From assembly GCA_934446565.1 (NCBI GenBank), contig CAKSEO010000067.1, forward strand, positions 1 through 9,963: a stretch of DNA of 9,963 nt, written 5' to 3'. The notes beneath the pieces were generated by a model. That model was not told the DNA's origin. It was given only the letters and a program-made list of their open reading frames with translations, and searched no databases. Origin of the DNA: an uncultured Oscillospiraceae bacterium. GTDB taxonomy: Bacteria > Bacillota > Clostridia > Oscillospirales > Ruminococcaceae. Position numbers and translations under genes: made by a program. Shown piece after piece: positions 1 to 7,378 of this stretch (the stretch's first letter is position 1; every line of letters begins with the position of its first letter).

Positions 1-26
1 TTCATATTCCTCGCTGCTTAATATTC

Positions 27-65
27 AAAAAGCCATCTTTCTTTTTCTACGAAAGATGGCTTTTT
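27..65 (-). terminator. Rho-independent terminator of the transglutaminase-like gene
   Basis: A perfect 15-bp inverted repeat (27-41 with 51-65) encloses a 9-nt loop. The A/T runs at both ends give a U-tract on either strand. It lies about 40 bases past the stop codon of the leftward gene, so it most likely ends that transcript. It could also stop any rightward transcript entering from the left. Confidence 0.9.
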
Positions 66-75
66 CGACAAGCTG

Positions 76-99
76 AAGGGAGCTGGTTTCAGCTCCCTT
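76..99 (-). other. Hairpin between stop codon and terminator
   Basis: A 9-bp perfect inverted repeat (76-84 with 91-99, 6-nt loop) lies between the stop codon at 106-108 and the strong terminator at 27-65. It has no U-tract, so alone it is a poor terminator. It could act as a 3' stabilising stem or an additional pause hairpin. Confidence 0.5.
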
Positions 100-105
100 T
101 GATTA

Positions 106-1971
106 TTATTCAACTGTTTTTTCCTTAGTTACCATGCGGCTACCAAGCTGCTCATAGAGTATACAGAATCTTCCGCCTACCTGCGGGTCGAACATTCTGG
201 GAGCGCCACTTATCACCATCTCGTTCCACCAATGAGGTCCTCCGGAAGCAGTCTTACCTCCGATAAGCTTCATATCAAATCCAAGATACTTCATCATCGC
301 CTGGTATGTCACGGCATACTGATAGCACTGCCCTGCATGGTCGGAGAGTATGGCCTTTATCGAATCCAGCGATACCTTGCTGATGTCATATTCGTACTGT
401 GCAACGTTGTGAACGTAATCGTACACTGCGCGAGCCTTTTCGTAGTTGCTCATCTTATCGTTGACGCACTGCTTGAGCGCAGACTTGACAAGACCTAGGT
501 CGTATTCGCCAAGCCCAGTGGATTTCTGCTTCAGGGTCAATCCGTTCAGAATAGCTTCGGTACTGTTGGTCGCTACTGCCTGGCTGTACTCGCTGTAAAT
601 TTTTTTCTTTCCCGAACCCTTATAAGCACGCACACAGTATGTGTAGACCTTGCTGCCCTTTATGTCATAGGACGCAGACGTTTTACTGCCGCCCTTTATC
701 GTCTTGAGTTTCTTGTAATCTTTCTCATTGAACCAGCTCGTACCGTTGTCGTAATACCAGCCGTCGTAGTAATAATACCTGTCGCTGCTACTGCCGGTAT
801 CGTCGCTTACATTGACGTACACCTCATAGCCGTCGGCGCCCTTTACCTTGTCCCATGAGAGCTTCGCTTTCTTAGCGGTAGCTCCCAGGTCTAGCTCCGG
901 AGCCGCCATCAGCGTAGTTGCAGTCGCGGTCACAGTGTCAAGGTACTTTCTCTTGTTCTTTCCGGTCTTTTTGAAGAAACGAATGCGGTACTTATACTGC
1001 GTCATAGACTTGAGATCGGAAGCAGTATAGCTTGCGCTCCTCAGGTCGTAGTTGTACATCTGGTCTTCATTTTCTCCGAGACTGAAATCATAGCTGACAC
1101 CGTTATCATAATCGTAGTAGTATTCGCTGCCAACATGATAGCGATCCAGTGTGCCGTTCTTTTCGACCGTCACCCACTTGCCGCCGCTGTATTTCTGAAC
1201 GATGAACCCGTCAGCCTCCTTGCGGCTGTCTATGACCGCCATGAATGCGATGCTGTTCTGACGCGCAGCCGGAGTCAGCATCCGGGTTTCGAACATCGGG
1301 AGCTCGGTCTTAGCGTAAAACTCCACTCTGCCCACAGAATCCCGTCCCCACTCGCTGTCTTTGTAGAGGACAAGACGGTAGTTATACTCCTCGCCAGGTA
1401 TGAGCTTGGTCAGGCTGATATCAATGCCCCATTCGGTGGCGCTGTAATCAAATCTTTTCGTACCCTCGGCAATGAGCTCGTCATCTGCCCACCAGTCGGC
1501 ATTATAAAGCGCCCAGCTGTCAAACTTTACTGCGCTGCTGACTGCTGCGGTGATTTTTAACGAAGTATCCTTTGCCGTGATATCCACTATATACGGATCG
1601 GCATATTCTTCTTCGCTATCGAACCACCATTCGTCCTCGGTGCTGGGTGCTTCCTCAGTATCAGCGTCCTCGGTGGGCTGAGGGTCCATCCACGCCCAGG
1701 GGTCGGTTATGACCGGATCCGGGACTGTTTCTTCATAGGTCGGCTCCGGTTCTTCCTCTGCCGTCTCATAGGCCTCGGGGTAATAGTCGGTTATCGACCC
1801 GTCAGGATGCTCCACTGCAACTATTTCATCGGTATCCAGATCGCGGTAAAAGATATAATCAGTGACCGGATCCCATTCTGCCCTGCAATGCGTGATGTCG
1901 TAAGCTCCCGCTTCAACTGCGGTAGCCGCCGCGCATACCACTGCAAGTAATGCTGCAACTGCCTTTTTCAT
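106..1971 (-). CDS. Exported fibronectin-III / transglutaminase-like surface protein
   Basis: The start is the ATG at 1971-1969, preceded by GGGAGG with 5 nt spacing. An in-frame ATG 5 codons further upstream lies before that ribosome site and is unlikely. The product is 621 aa. Residues 1 to about 22 form a signal peptide (MKKAVAALLAVV core). A strongly acidic Asp/Glu/Pro/Trp-rich linker follows at about 67-125. Then come beta-rich fibronectin-III-like modules at about 128-223, 227-355 and 358-469; the last is clearest, with a WDKVKGADGYEVY core. The C-terminal domain at about 510-620 resembles the transglutaminase-like fold. It has a plausible triad of Cys549 (GQC), His580 (PHWWNE) and Asp595 (MFDP). 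In this family the Cys performs thiol chemistry (protease, amidase or cross-linking); the substrate is unknown. No LPXTG or C-terminal membrane anchor is visible, so it is probably secreted or loosely wall-attached. Tyr/Trp-rich insertions occur in the second and third modules. It is monocistronic. Confidence 0.85.
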   Translation of the reverse strand: MKKAVAALLAVVCAAATAVEAGAYDITHCRAEWDPVTDYIFYRDLDTDEIVAVEHPDGSITDYYPEAYETAEEEPEPTYEETVPDPVITDPWAWMDPQPTEDADTEEAPSTEDEWWFDSEEEYADPYIVDITAKDTSLKITAAVSSAVKFDSWALYNADWWADDELIAEGTKRFDYSATEWGIDISLTKLIPGEEYNYRLVLYKDSEWGRDSVGRVEFYAKTELPMFETRMLTPAARQNSIAFMAVIDSRKEADGFIVQKYSGGKWVTVEKNGTLDRYHVGSEYYYDYDNGVSYDFSLGENEDQMYNYDLRSASYTASDLKSMTQYKYRIRFFKKTGKNKRKYLDTVTATATTLMAAPELDLGATAKKAKLSWDKVKGADGYEVYVNVSDDTGSSSDRYYYYDGWYYDNGTSWFNEKDYKKLKTIKGGSKTSASYDIKGSKVYTYCVRAYKGSGKKKIYSEYSQAVATNSTEAILNGLTLKQKSTGLGEYDLGLVKSALKQCVNDKMSNYEKARAVYDYVHNVAQYEYDISKVSLDSIKAILSDHAGQCYQYAVTYQAMMKYLGFDMKLIGGKTASGGPHWWNEMVISGAPRMFDPQVGGRFCILYEQLGSRMVTKEKTVE

Positions 1972-2016
1972 AATTTCCTCCCACAATATAAATAAAAATG
2001 ACCAAAACCAATATTT

Positions 2017-2045
2017 ATTATATCACGAAAGTACACTTATGTCAA
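2017..2045 (-). promoter_or_regulatory. Sigma-A promoter for the transglutaminase-like gene
   Basis: On the minus strand, TTGACA (2045-2040), exactly 17 nt, then TATAAT (2022-2017), with a TG one base before the -10 box (extended -10). This is a perfect consensus. It gives a leader of about 40 nt before the ATG at 1971. Confidence 0.9.
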
Positions 2046-2060
2046 GCCACAACTGACTTC

Positions 2061-2089
2061 TTGACTTTTACCTAAAAGTGTGTTATTAT
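2061..2089 (+). promoter_or_regulatory. Distal promoter of the PARG-like gene
   Basis: TTGACT (2061-2066), 17-nt spacer, TATTAT (2084-2089), with an extended -10 TG at 2081-2082. It lies back-to-back with the leftward promoter, the two -35 boxes being only 15 bp apart. Transcripts would carry a leader of about 130 nt. That leader contains a 6-bp stem (2131-2136 with 2150-2155) of uncertain meaning. Confidence 0.65.
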
Positions 2090-2168
2090 CTATTTACATA
2101 ATTTGCCAGCAAGTATATTTTCATATCCTGCGAGAAGTAAATTGTGCCGTTCTCGGCGCATATATGCA

Positions 2169-2197
2169 TTGAAAAATTTCCACGGATATGCTATACT
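2169..2197 (+). promoter_or_regulatory. Proximal promoter of the PARG-like gene, with adjacent palindrome
   Basis: TTGAAA (2169-2174), 17-nt spacer, TATACT (2192-2197), with an extended -10 TG at 2189-2190. The predicted leader is about 25 nt, ending in a strong AAGGAGG. A perfect 10-bp palindrome GCATATATGC (2158-2167) ends one base before the -35 box. That is a reasonable place for a regulator, though such AT-rich palindromes can occur by chance. Confidence 0.7.
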
Positions 2198-2226
2198 TAT
2201 AACGCCAAAACAAGGAGGAGATCAAT

Positions 2227-3072
2227 ATGGGCAGACCTGAAAATATCGAAGTATTCGAAAACACAATGGAAATGTGCAGGACAGAACCTAAGCTCGTATC
2301 CGCGATAAAATCGGCTAATTCCGCACAGTCGCTTATTTTTGAGTATCAGCCGGTGGAGCTGAAAGCTGCCGGAAAAGGCACAAAATCAGACGTCATTGTC
2401 AGCCGCAAGCGCACCCTGGAGGCTGCGTCAGCCTACGCCCGCGACGGGAAAAGGGTCTGCGTACTTAATTTCGCGTCCGCGTCCAACCCTGGCGGCGGAG
2501 TGAAGAACGGCTCCTCGGCTCAGGAAGAGGCGCTATGCCGCTGTTCGACCCTCTACAGCAGCCTTATCCAGAACCAGATGTGGGGAGGCTTCTACGCCCC
2601 GCACCGCAGCGCTCATGACCCGCTGCACAACGACGACTGCATTTACACTCCCGGCGTGGTGGCGTTCAAGACCGACACAAATTACCCCACGGCTATGCCT
2701 AAAGACCAGTGGTACAGCGTCAACGTCATCACCTGCGCGGCGCCTAATCTCCGCGAAAAGCCGACTAATTCCATGAATTATGACGGCGACAAATCTGTTA
2801 AGATTTCCGACGCAGACCTCCAGAAGCTCCACGAAAAACGCCTGGAGCGTATCCTCTCCATTGCGGCGCTCAACGAAAACGACGTCGTGATACTCGGCGC
2901 ATTCGGCTGCGGAGCTTTCATGAACCCTCCAGAGGTCGTCGCAAACGGAATGATACCAGCAATAGAAAAATTCCGTGAATACTTTGACACCATCGAGCTC
3001 GCGATTTACTGCTCCCCCAGGGACGACACCAATTTCCGCGTGTTCGACAGGGTCATGAAGCGCCTGAAATAA
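2227..3072 (+). CDS. TIGR02452 family protein, bacterial-type poly(ADP-ribose) glycohydrolase
   Basis: The 281-aa product starts at an ATG behind AAGGAGG with about 8 nt spacing. The catalytic signature of bacterial-type PARG, GGG-x(6-8)-QEE, is intact as Gly89-Gly91 and Gln99-Glu101 within NFASASNPGGG...AQEEAL. Glu101 would be the catalytic glutamate. The family-typical GAFGCGAFMNPP motif of the macrodomain-like fold is at about 224-235. The N-terminal ~60 residues match the usual helical extension. Members of this family hydrolyse ADP-ribose linkages or bind ADP-ribose, reversing ADP-ribosylation. No signal peptide or membrane segment is seen, so it is cytoplasmic. No ADP-ribosyltransferase, toxin or NAD-metabolism gene lies beside it, so its substrate cannot be read from context. 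It is a single-gene unit with its own promoters and terminator. Confidence 0.9.
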   Translation: MGRPENIEVFENTMEMCRTEPKLVSAIKSANSAQSLIFEYQPVELKAAGKGTKSDVIVSRKRTLEAASAYARDGKRVCVLNFASASNPGGGVKNGSSAQEEALCRCSTLYSSLIQNQMWGGFYAPHRSAHDPLHNDDCIYTPGVVAFKTDTNYPTAMPKDQWYSVNVITCAAPNLREKPTNSMNYDGDKSVKISDADLQKLHEKRLERILSIAALNENDVVILGAFGCGAFMNPPEVVANGMIPAIEKFREYFDTIELAIYCSPRDDTNFRVFDRVMKRLK

Positions 3073-3078
3073 AACTTG

Positions 3079-3111
3079 CTCCCGCAGGGCGGCGTCCCGG
3101 CGGGAGTTTTT
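3079..3111 (+). terminator. Terminator of the PARG-like gene
   Basis: A 7-bp GC stem (CTCCCGC 3079-3085 with GCGGGAG 3100-3106) has a 14-nt loop that can form an inner GGG/CCC pairing, followed by five T. It lies between two convergent genes. The yqfD stop codon begins one base after the T-run, so leftward transcription also passes into this hairpin. Confidence 0.85.
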
Positions 3112-4305
3112 CTATTCATCCAGAAGAATTTCCTGCTCCTGCGCGATGTCGCCGCGTAGAGTGTATACGCATTTCAGGCGTATGCCGTCCTGCTCTGGAA
3201 CGGCTGTCTTTTCGCAGGAATACACCTCCTGCCCGGAATAGAAGTTATCTTCGAAATCCGTCTGCTGCCGGTAGAGCTCCGCTATACAGTCGTCGGCGGA
3301 GCGTACTACCTCCCGGCTGACATACCCGGTGAACCTGCCGCGCTTGATCTTTAGCGGAGTTTCCCTCCCGAATATACGCACTGTCTCGGTCTCCTCGCTG
3401 TAGACTGCGTTATCCATCGCGGCACTGCCGAAAAACAGCGGGTATTCGTCGTCGCCGTACACCAGCCAGCTATACTCCGCAGTTTCACCCTGCGGCAGCT
3501 GGACCGTCTCACGATAAGGTACGAAAAACTCCCGGCTCTCGGTGTATTCGCCGATTATCTCCGCGCTGGAATGTTTCAGCAGAACATTTCCGACCGGGTC
3601 GGTCACTGTGCCGCTCACAAGCAGCCCTCCCGCTGGAACTCCGCTCCCTGTTTCCGTAACCAGAACGCCGTCCCGGACGATATGCGAAACCACCTTTGCC
3701 GCCCTTGAAGCCACCAGGTTGCAGGGCTTATCCGCGTCCACCACCTCCGGAGCGGGAGTTCCCATCTCGACCGCCGCCTCCAGCCGGAATCCAACGCAGG
3801 TCACATCCGTCCACGCTGCGCCCGGTACTTCCAGCATTATGCGCCGCTCCGCAGCAGTCGTGTTCTGCTTCAGGCGGCGGGTAGAACCGCCCTCGCTGAG
3901 CCCGCATTCCTCAAGGATGTCCATGATCTGCGCCCTCTGCGACGCAGTAACCGTGCCGGAGCTCACTATCTCTACATCCTGGATACGGCTTCCTCCAAAC
4001 GCAGTCAGCATGATGAACGCCAGGAATCCGATGTACAGTCCGACCCGGCGGCTGTACCTCAGCGCCGTGAAATACAGCCCGCGGCGCTTTCCGGCGCGGA
4101 TACGCAGCCCGCAGCGCCTTGCCGTGCATGCGGTCTCCCAGTAGTCCGCCGGGGACACCGCTCCGCTTATCGTACCATCGCCGAATTTCACGCGCCGCAG
4201 CTCCACGCCGCGGCTGATAAGCTCCGTCGCGAAACGCTCCGGGAAAGCTCCGTACCCGCTGAAATCAACGCTGCCGAACCGCAGCCCGCGCAGTTTTTCC
4301 TTCAT
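3112..4305 (-). CDS. yqfD: Sporulation protein YqfD
   Basis: The 397-aa product has the organisation of the YqfD family, a mother-cell membrane protein under sigma-E control in Bacillus whose biochemical role is unclear. A cytoplasmic N-terminal part (1 to about 88) is followed by one hydrophobic segment at about 89-107 (VGLYIGFLAFIMLTAFGGS). A large domain on the far side of the membrane contains the family hallmark PCNLVASRAAKVVSHIV, then GVPAGGLLVSG, a lipoyl/barrel-sandwich-like stretch. The start ATG follows GAGGTG, which overlaps the TGA of yqfC 9 bases upstream, so translation is probably coupled to yqfC. In Bacillus yqfD is followed by phoH and ybeY. Here the next gene is convergent and unrelated, so that linkage is broken. 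Length is close to the B. subtilis protein. Confidence 0.9.
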   Translation of the reverse strand: MKEKLRGLRFGSVDFSGYGAFPERFATELISRGVELRRVKFGDGTISGAVSPADYWETACTARRCGLRIRAGKRRGLYFTALRYSRRVGLYIGFLAFIMLTAFGGSRIQDVEIVSSGTVTASQRAQIMDILEECGLSEGGSTRRLKQNTTAAERRIMLEVPGAAWTDVTCVGFRLEAAVEMGTPAPEVVDADKPCNLVASRAAKVVSHIVRDGVLVTETGSGVPAGGLLVSGTVTDPVGNVLLKHSSAEIIGEYTESREFFVPYRETVQLPQGETAEYSWLVYGDDEYPLFFGSAAMDNAVYSEETETVRIFGRETPLKIKRGRFTGYVSREVVRSADDCIAELYRQQTDFEDNFYSGQEVYSCEKTAVPEQDGIRLKCVYTLRGDIAQEQEILLDE

Positions 4306-4314
4306 GACAACACC

Positions 4315-4596
4315 TCACAGCCGCAGGAAACTCACGGAATCGATATCCCCATTTATCTGCACTCCGTATGCGCCGGCGCTTTCCAGCACCAGCCCCGTGC
4401 CCTGCACTCTCATCAGGCGGTCCTCCTCGCCGCAGCGTATTTTCAGAACTATCTCGCCGCGGCTTTCCCGGCTGTCGGTGCAGCTTATCACGCCGGTACA
4501 GTTCTCCGCAGTCAGCCCGCTTCCGTCCCGGATAGTCACAGTCGAGTGCTGATACGGAGTTTCACCGAGCGCCGTCAGAGCCTCTTTTATCCCCAT
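4315..4596 (-). CDS. yqfC: YabP/YqfC family sporulation protein
   Basis: The reading frame is open from an earlier ATG at 4665. The ribosome site AGGGAGG (4604-4610), 7 nt before the ATG at 4596, fixes the start and gives 93 aa, matching the typical YqfC length. The sequence shows the beta-rich YabP/YqfC pattern. A VTIRDGSGLTAENCTGVISC stretch is followed by a RGEIVLKIRCG strand, a LVLESAGAYGVQINGDIDSVSF strand pair, and the end of the protein. Members are small soluble proteins made in the mother cell during spore formation. The position immediately upstream of yqfD, separated by 9 bases, is the conserved arrangement and supports the call more strongly than the sequence alone. Confidence 0.85.
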   Translation of the reverse strand: MGIKEALTALGETPYQHSTVTIRDGSGLTAENCTGVISCTDSRESRGEIVLKIRCGEEDRLMRVQGTGLVLESAGAYGVQINGDIDSVSFLRL

Positions 4597-4628
4597 TTCC
4601 GAACCTCCCTGCATGTCCTTTTCCGTAG

Positions 4629-4656
4629 ATTCTATGCAGTCACGGCGGATTTTATG
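4629..4656 (-). promoter_or_regulatory. Possible sigma-E-like promoter for yqfC-yqfD
   Basis: On the minus strand CATAAAA (4656-4650), 13 nt, then CATAGAAT (4636-4629) resembles the sigma-E pattern of an ATA-rich -35 and a CATAnnnT -10. It lies about 32 nt before the yqfC ATG. No good sigma-A boxes are visible upstream of this operon, and yqfCD is a sigma-E target in Bacillus. The -35 match is weak, so this is a suggestion only. Confidence 0.3.
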
Positions 4657-4739
4657 TGCGGTCATATTTCAACATTTATGCAGTATGCCACATTTTCCGC
4701 TCAAAGCGTGATTCAGAGTAAAAAAGTTGCAAAAAACGC

Positions 4740-4766
4740 TAAAGTTTAGCTAAAATCTGACGATAT
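4740..4766 (+). promoter_or_regulatory. Sigma-D (sigma-28/FliA-type) promoter of the chemotaxis receptor
   Basis: TAAA (4740-4743), exactly 15 nt, then GACGATAT (4759-4766). The Bacillus sigma-D consensus is TAAA-N15-GCCGATAT, so only one of twelve positions differs. A TATAAT at 4771-4776 has no acceptable -35 box at 16-18 bp. The -35 TAAA is part of a 13-bp palindrome GCTAAAGTTTAGC (4738-4750). This places the receptor in the late flagellar regulon and implies a motile host. Confidence 0.75.
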
Positions 4767-4841
4767 TAAATATAATATAACTGGAAGTGGGTATTATGGT
4801 TTTCCACCATATTCCACGCCAGAAAGGAAGGTTTACTTAAA

Positions 4842-6743
4842 GTGAAAAGATCAATGAGGATTGGAACAAAGATAACGATTATTTCATGCTTTGCCGCCGT
4901 CATGGCTGCGATACTGATGGCGCTGGTCACTATCATAGTGTTCATGTCGTTCGTCGGGACTATCCAGGAGGATGAGACCGCGACCGGCGTGAGCGTTCTC
5001 GCCGCCGAGGTGGAGGGCGACATCAATGAAATGGGCGACGTAGCCGAGCTGCTCATTGCAAGCTCCTGGGGGCAGATAAACAACTCCGACTACGACAACA
5101 CCTGGGCGACTAGCAAGCCGTCCGAAAGCAGCTTTGCGGCTTACATAAACGGCGGAACAGCGATATGGAGCACCGAGGGCTTCCCGCTTAGCGAAAACGC
5201 TGTAGAGCGCGTAAAGAACGGCGGAATGAAAGGCATTATGGCGGACGGCGATAAGCTGTATTCCGTATACTGCCGCCCGGTCGAGAACGGCGCGCTGGTC
5301 GTCGGCACCGACCTGAACAACTCCGAATACGTTGATTCCGTAAAGGATAAGACCGGCGCAGAGCTGACGCTGTTCTGCGGCGATACCCGCTACAACACCA
5401 GCCTGCTCAACTCCTCCGGCGCGCGCAATGTAGGGACGAAAATGGACAGCGACATCTGGCAGCAGATACAGGGCAATAACACATACGTCGGAACGACCGT
5501 CATCAATGGAATAAACTATTACGTCAACTACACTCCGATGATCGACTACAATGGTCAGGTCGTGGGCGCGTACTTCGCGGGATACTCCACCGCCAAGGCG
5601 GACGGCGAGCTGTTCAAATCTATCCTCATCGCGCTGGCAGTACTCATCGTGGTTTGCGCCGGCGCGGCGGTGCTGCTGTTCAGGGTGATGAACAAGCTGG
5701 TGCGCAAGCCGGTATCCGAGGTGGTGAACATCTGCGGTCAGCTGAGCTCCGGTGCGCTGAACGCCCCCGATTCCGAATTCAGGTTCAACCGTGACGAAAT
5801 GGGCGACATCGCCGAAAGCCTTACCGAAGCAAAGCACACGCTCCACAGCTACGTTGACGATATCTCCAGAGTGCTCTCCCAGATGGGGACCGGCGACTTT
5901 TCGGCGCAGCCCGCGATAAAATACATCGGCAGCTTCGAGGAGATCAACCGCTCATTCCGCAGCATAAAGGAAACGCTAAGCAGCGTTATCCTCAACATGA
6001 ATTCCTCCGCAAACGATGTCATGGCAGGCTCGCAGCAGATGGCTGACGGCTCGCAGCTCCTTGCAGAAGGCACTACACGCCAGGCTACGGCAGTTGACGA
6101 GCTGTCCTCCACTATCTCGGACATTTCGGAAAACATCACAAAGACCGCTGAGAATTCCGGAAAGGCAAGCGGGATCTCCAACGACTGCGCACAGCAGATG
6201 ATACGCCAGGGCGACGAAATGGAGCGCATGCTTGAGGCGATGGACAAGATAGAGAAGCAGTCCGAAGCCATCTCGGAGGTCATCAAGTCCATCGAGGACA
6301 TCGCATTCCAGACCAACATACTCGCGCTCAACGCGGCTATCGAGGCAGCCCGTGCGGGCGACGCGGGCAAGGGATTCGCGGTGGTCGCGGACGAGGTGCG
6401 CAACCTCGCATCCAAGTCGGCTGAATCCGCGAACAGCACCCGTGAGCTGATATCCTCCACCATCGAGGCAGTGGAGAACGGCTCCGGCATAGCAAAGCAG
6501 ACCGCCGAAACGCTCCGCCAGGTAACGGAGCTTTCCCAGGAAAGCGCAAAGCTGGTCGCAGACATCTCCGCCGCCGCAGACGAGCAGGCAAAGGCCGTCC
6601 AGCAGGTAACAGCGGGAATCGACCAGATATCCCAGGTCATCGCGACAAACTCCGCGACCGCCGAGGAATCCGCCGCCTCCTGCGAGGAGCTTTCCGCGCA
6701 GGCAAGACTGCTCAAGGAGCAGGTCGAGAAGCTCCGCGTCTGA
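4842..6743 (+). CDS. Methyl-accepting chemotaxis protein with extracytoplasmic Cache sensor
   Basis: The 633-aa product starts at GTG, 10 nt after AAGGAAGG (4824-4831). The in-frame ATG at 4854 would be 22 nt away and is unlikely. Domains in order: TM1 at about 11-38; extracytoplasmic sensor at about 40-255 of the Cache_3-Cache_2/sCache type ([14 protein letters not shown]...[26 protein letters not shown]); TM2 at about 257-283; HAMP at about 281-335; a second HAMP-like linker at about 338-385 ([12 protein letters not shown]); then the coiled-coil signalling domain to the C-terminus. Its hairpin tip, at about 484-516 ([20 protein letters not shown]), is the site that contacts CheA/CheW and is fully conserved. 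There is no C-terminal NWETF-like CheR tether. The ligand is unknown; Cache domains commonly bind small organic acids, amino acids or amines. The gene is transcribed alone from a flagellar-type promoter and followed by a strong terminator. Confidence 0.95.
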   Translation: MKRSMRIGTKITIISCFAAVMAAILMALVTIIVFMSFVGTIQEDETATGVSVLAAEVEGDINEMGDVAELLIASSWGQINNSDYDNTWATSKPSESSFAAYINGGTAIWSTEGFPLSENAVERVKNGGMKGIMADGDKLYSVYCRPVENGALVVGTDLNNSEYVDSVKDKTGAELTLFCGDTRYNTSLLNSSGARNVGTKMDSDIWQQIQGNNTYVGTTVINGINYYVNYTPMIDYNGQVVGAYFAGYSTAKADGELFKSILIALAVLIVVCAGAAVLLFRVMNKLVRKPVSEVVNICGQLSSGALNAPDSEFRFNRDEMGDIAESLTEAKHTLHSYVDDISRVLSQMGTGDFSAQPAIKYIGSFEEINRSFRSIKETLSSVILNMNSSANDVMAGSQQMADGSQLLAEGTTRQATAVDELSSTISDISENITKTAENSGKASGISNDCAQQMIRQGDEMERMLEAMDKIEKQSEAISEVIKSIEDIAFQTNILALNAAIEAARAGDAGKGFAVVADEVRNLASKSAESANSTRELISSTIEAVENGSGIAKQTAETLRQVTELSQESAKLVADISAAADEQAKAVQQVTAGIDQISQVIATNSATAEESAASCEELSAQARLLKEQVEKLRV

Positions 6744-6758
6744 ATCCAATGCACAGAA

Positions 6759-6793
6759 ATATCCCCCGGTCAGGAACCGGGGGATATATTTTT
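6759..6793 (+). terminator. Terminator of the chemotaxis receptor gene
   Basis: A perfect 12-bp stem (6759-6770 with 6776-6787, CCCCCGG core) has a 5-nt loop, followed by ATTTTTA. It begins 16 bases after the stop codon. Read leftward it lacks a good U-run but still offers a stable hairpin beyond the convergent GNAT gene. Confidence 0.93.
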
Positions 6794-6805
6794 ATCAGCT
6801 TCCAG

Positions 6806-6827
6806 ATCAACTGCGATTTCAGTTGAT
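6806..6827 (-). other. Inverted repeat spanning the GNAT stop codon
   Basis: ATCAACTG (6806-6813) pairs perfectly with CAGTTGAT (6820-6827) across a 6-nt loop. The repeat covers the last codons and the TGA of the leftward GNAT gene. There is no U-tract, so it is probably a 3' structural stem working with the large hairpin at 6759-6787. Confidence 0.4.
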
Positions 6828-7361
6828 TATCATATACGCCTTGAAATTGAGCTTTGCCAGCCAGCCTGCCCAACCCTCTATGAGCGCTTTGTACGCCGGC
6901 GGGTCTACTACGTCCCCGACGCCCATCACGTCGTAGGTCACAGGACCCTCCTTTATCAGCCTGTCCCAGTCGGCGAATCCGTTTGACAGGTAGAATTTGT
7001 GACGGCTCTCACGCTGCGCGTAATTTTCGGCTGACTTGTCGAGCTGTTCCCGCGCAAGGAACAGGCTTTTCCCCTGGTACTGCGCCTTGAGCGCGGTCAG
7101 TATCTGGCTGCCCGTACCCTGTCCCCGGCGGTTTTCTTCGACCGCAAGATAAAACAGGTATGCCATATCACCCAGCGTCACGACGTAGGCCATGCCTGCA
7201 AATTCATCCCCGTCCATCGCGGCGAGCATTTCAGCGCGCCCCTGAACTGCACGGCGCTTCAGCAGCCACCACGGCGCCCGTTCGTCTGCGGGAAATGCGG
7301 TCAGGTAGAGATCCTTCATTTTCTTGATATGCTCCTTGGGGCAGGATTCCAGTTTTATCAT
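6819..7361 (-). CDS. GNAT family N-acetyltransferase
   Basis: The 180-aa product starts at an ATG behind AGAAAGGAA (7369-7377). The GNAT fold is supported by motif A, LAVEENRRGQGTGSQIL at about 72-88, where Arg79-Gly80-Gln81-Gly82-x-Gly84 forms the acetyl-CoA pyrophosphate loop, and by a motif B-like HKFYLSNGF at about 121-129. These enzymes transfer an acetyl group from acetyl-CoA to an amine; the substrate cannot be predicted. It is cytoplasmic, with no membrane segment. Its upstream region, about 20 bp before the ATG, runs straight into foreign phage-like DNA. I find no convincing sigma-A promoter there, so its native promoter may have been displaced when that DNA arrived. Confidence 0.9.
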   Translation of the reverse strand: MIKLESCPKEHIKKMKDLYLTAFPADERAPWWLLKRRAVQGRAEMLAAMDGDEFAGMAYVVTLGDMAYLFYLAVEENRRGQGTGSQILTALKAQYQGKSLFLAREQLDKSAENYAQRESRHKFYLSNGFADWDRLIKEGPVTYDVMGVGDVVDPPAYKALIEGWAGWLAKLNFKAYMIIN

Positions 7362-7378
7362 TAAAATATTCCTTTCTG

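Noticed and set aside
2131..2155. Riboswitch or attenuator in the long leader of the PARG-like gene
   Set aside because: Only a 6-bp stem with a 13-nt loop is visible, with no recognised aptamer core and no U-tailed terminator.
3542..4144. 200-aa plus-strand frame over yqfD
   Set aside because: Ser/Pro/Thr/Arg-rich shadow of a conserved gene; no family features and no ribosome site.
4884..6754. Long minus-strand open frames (320, 301 and 257 aa) opposite the chemotaxis receptor
   Set aside because: They are antisense shadows of a clearly conserved gene, show low-complexity composition, and lack ribosome sites.
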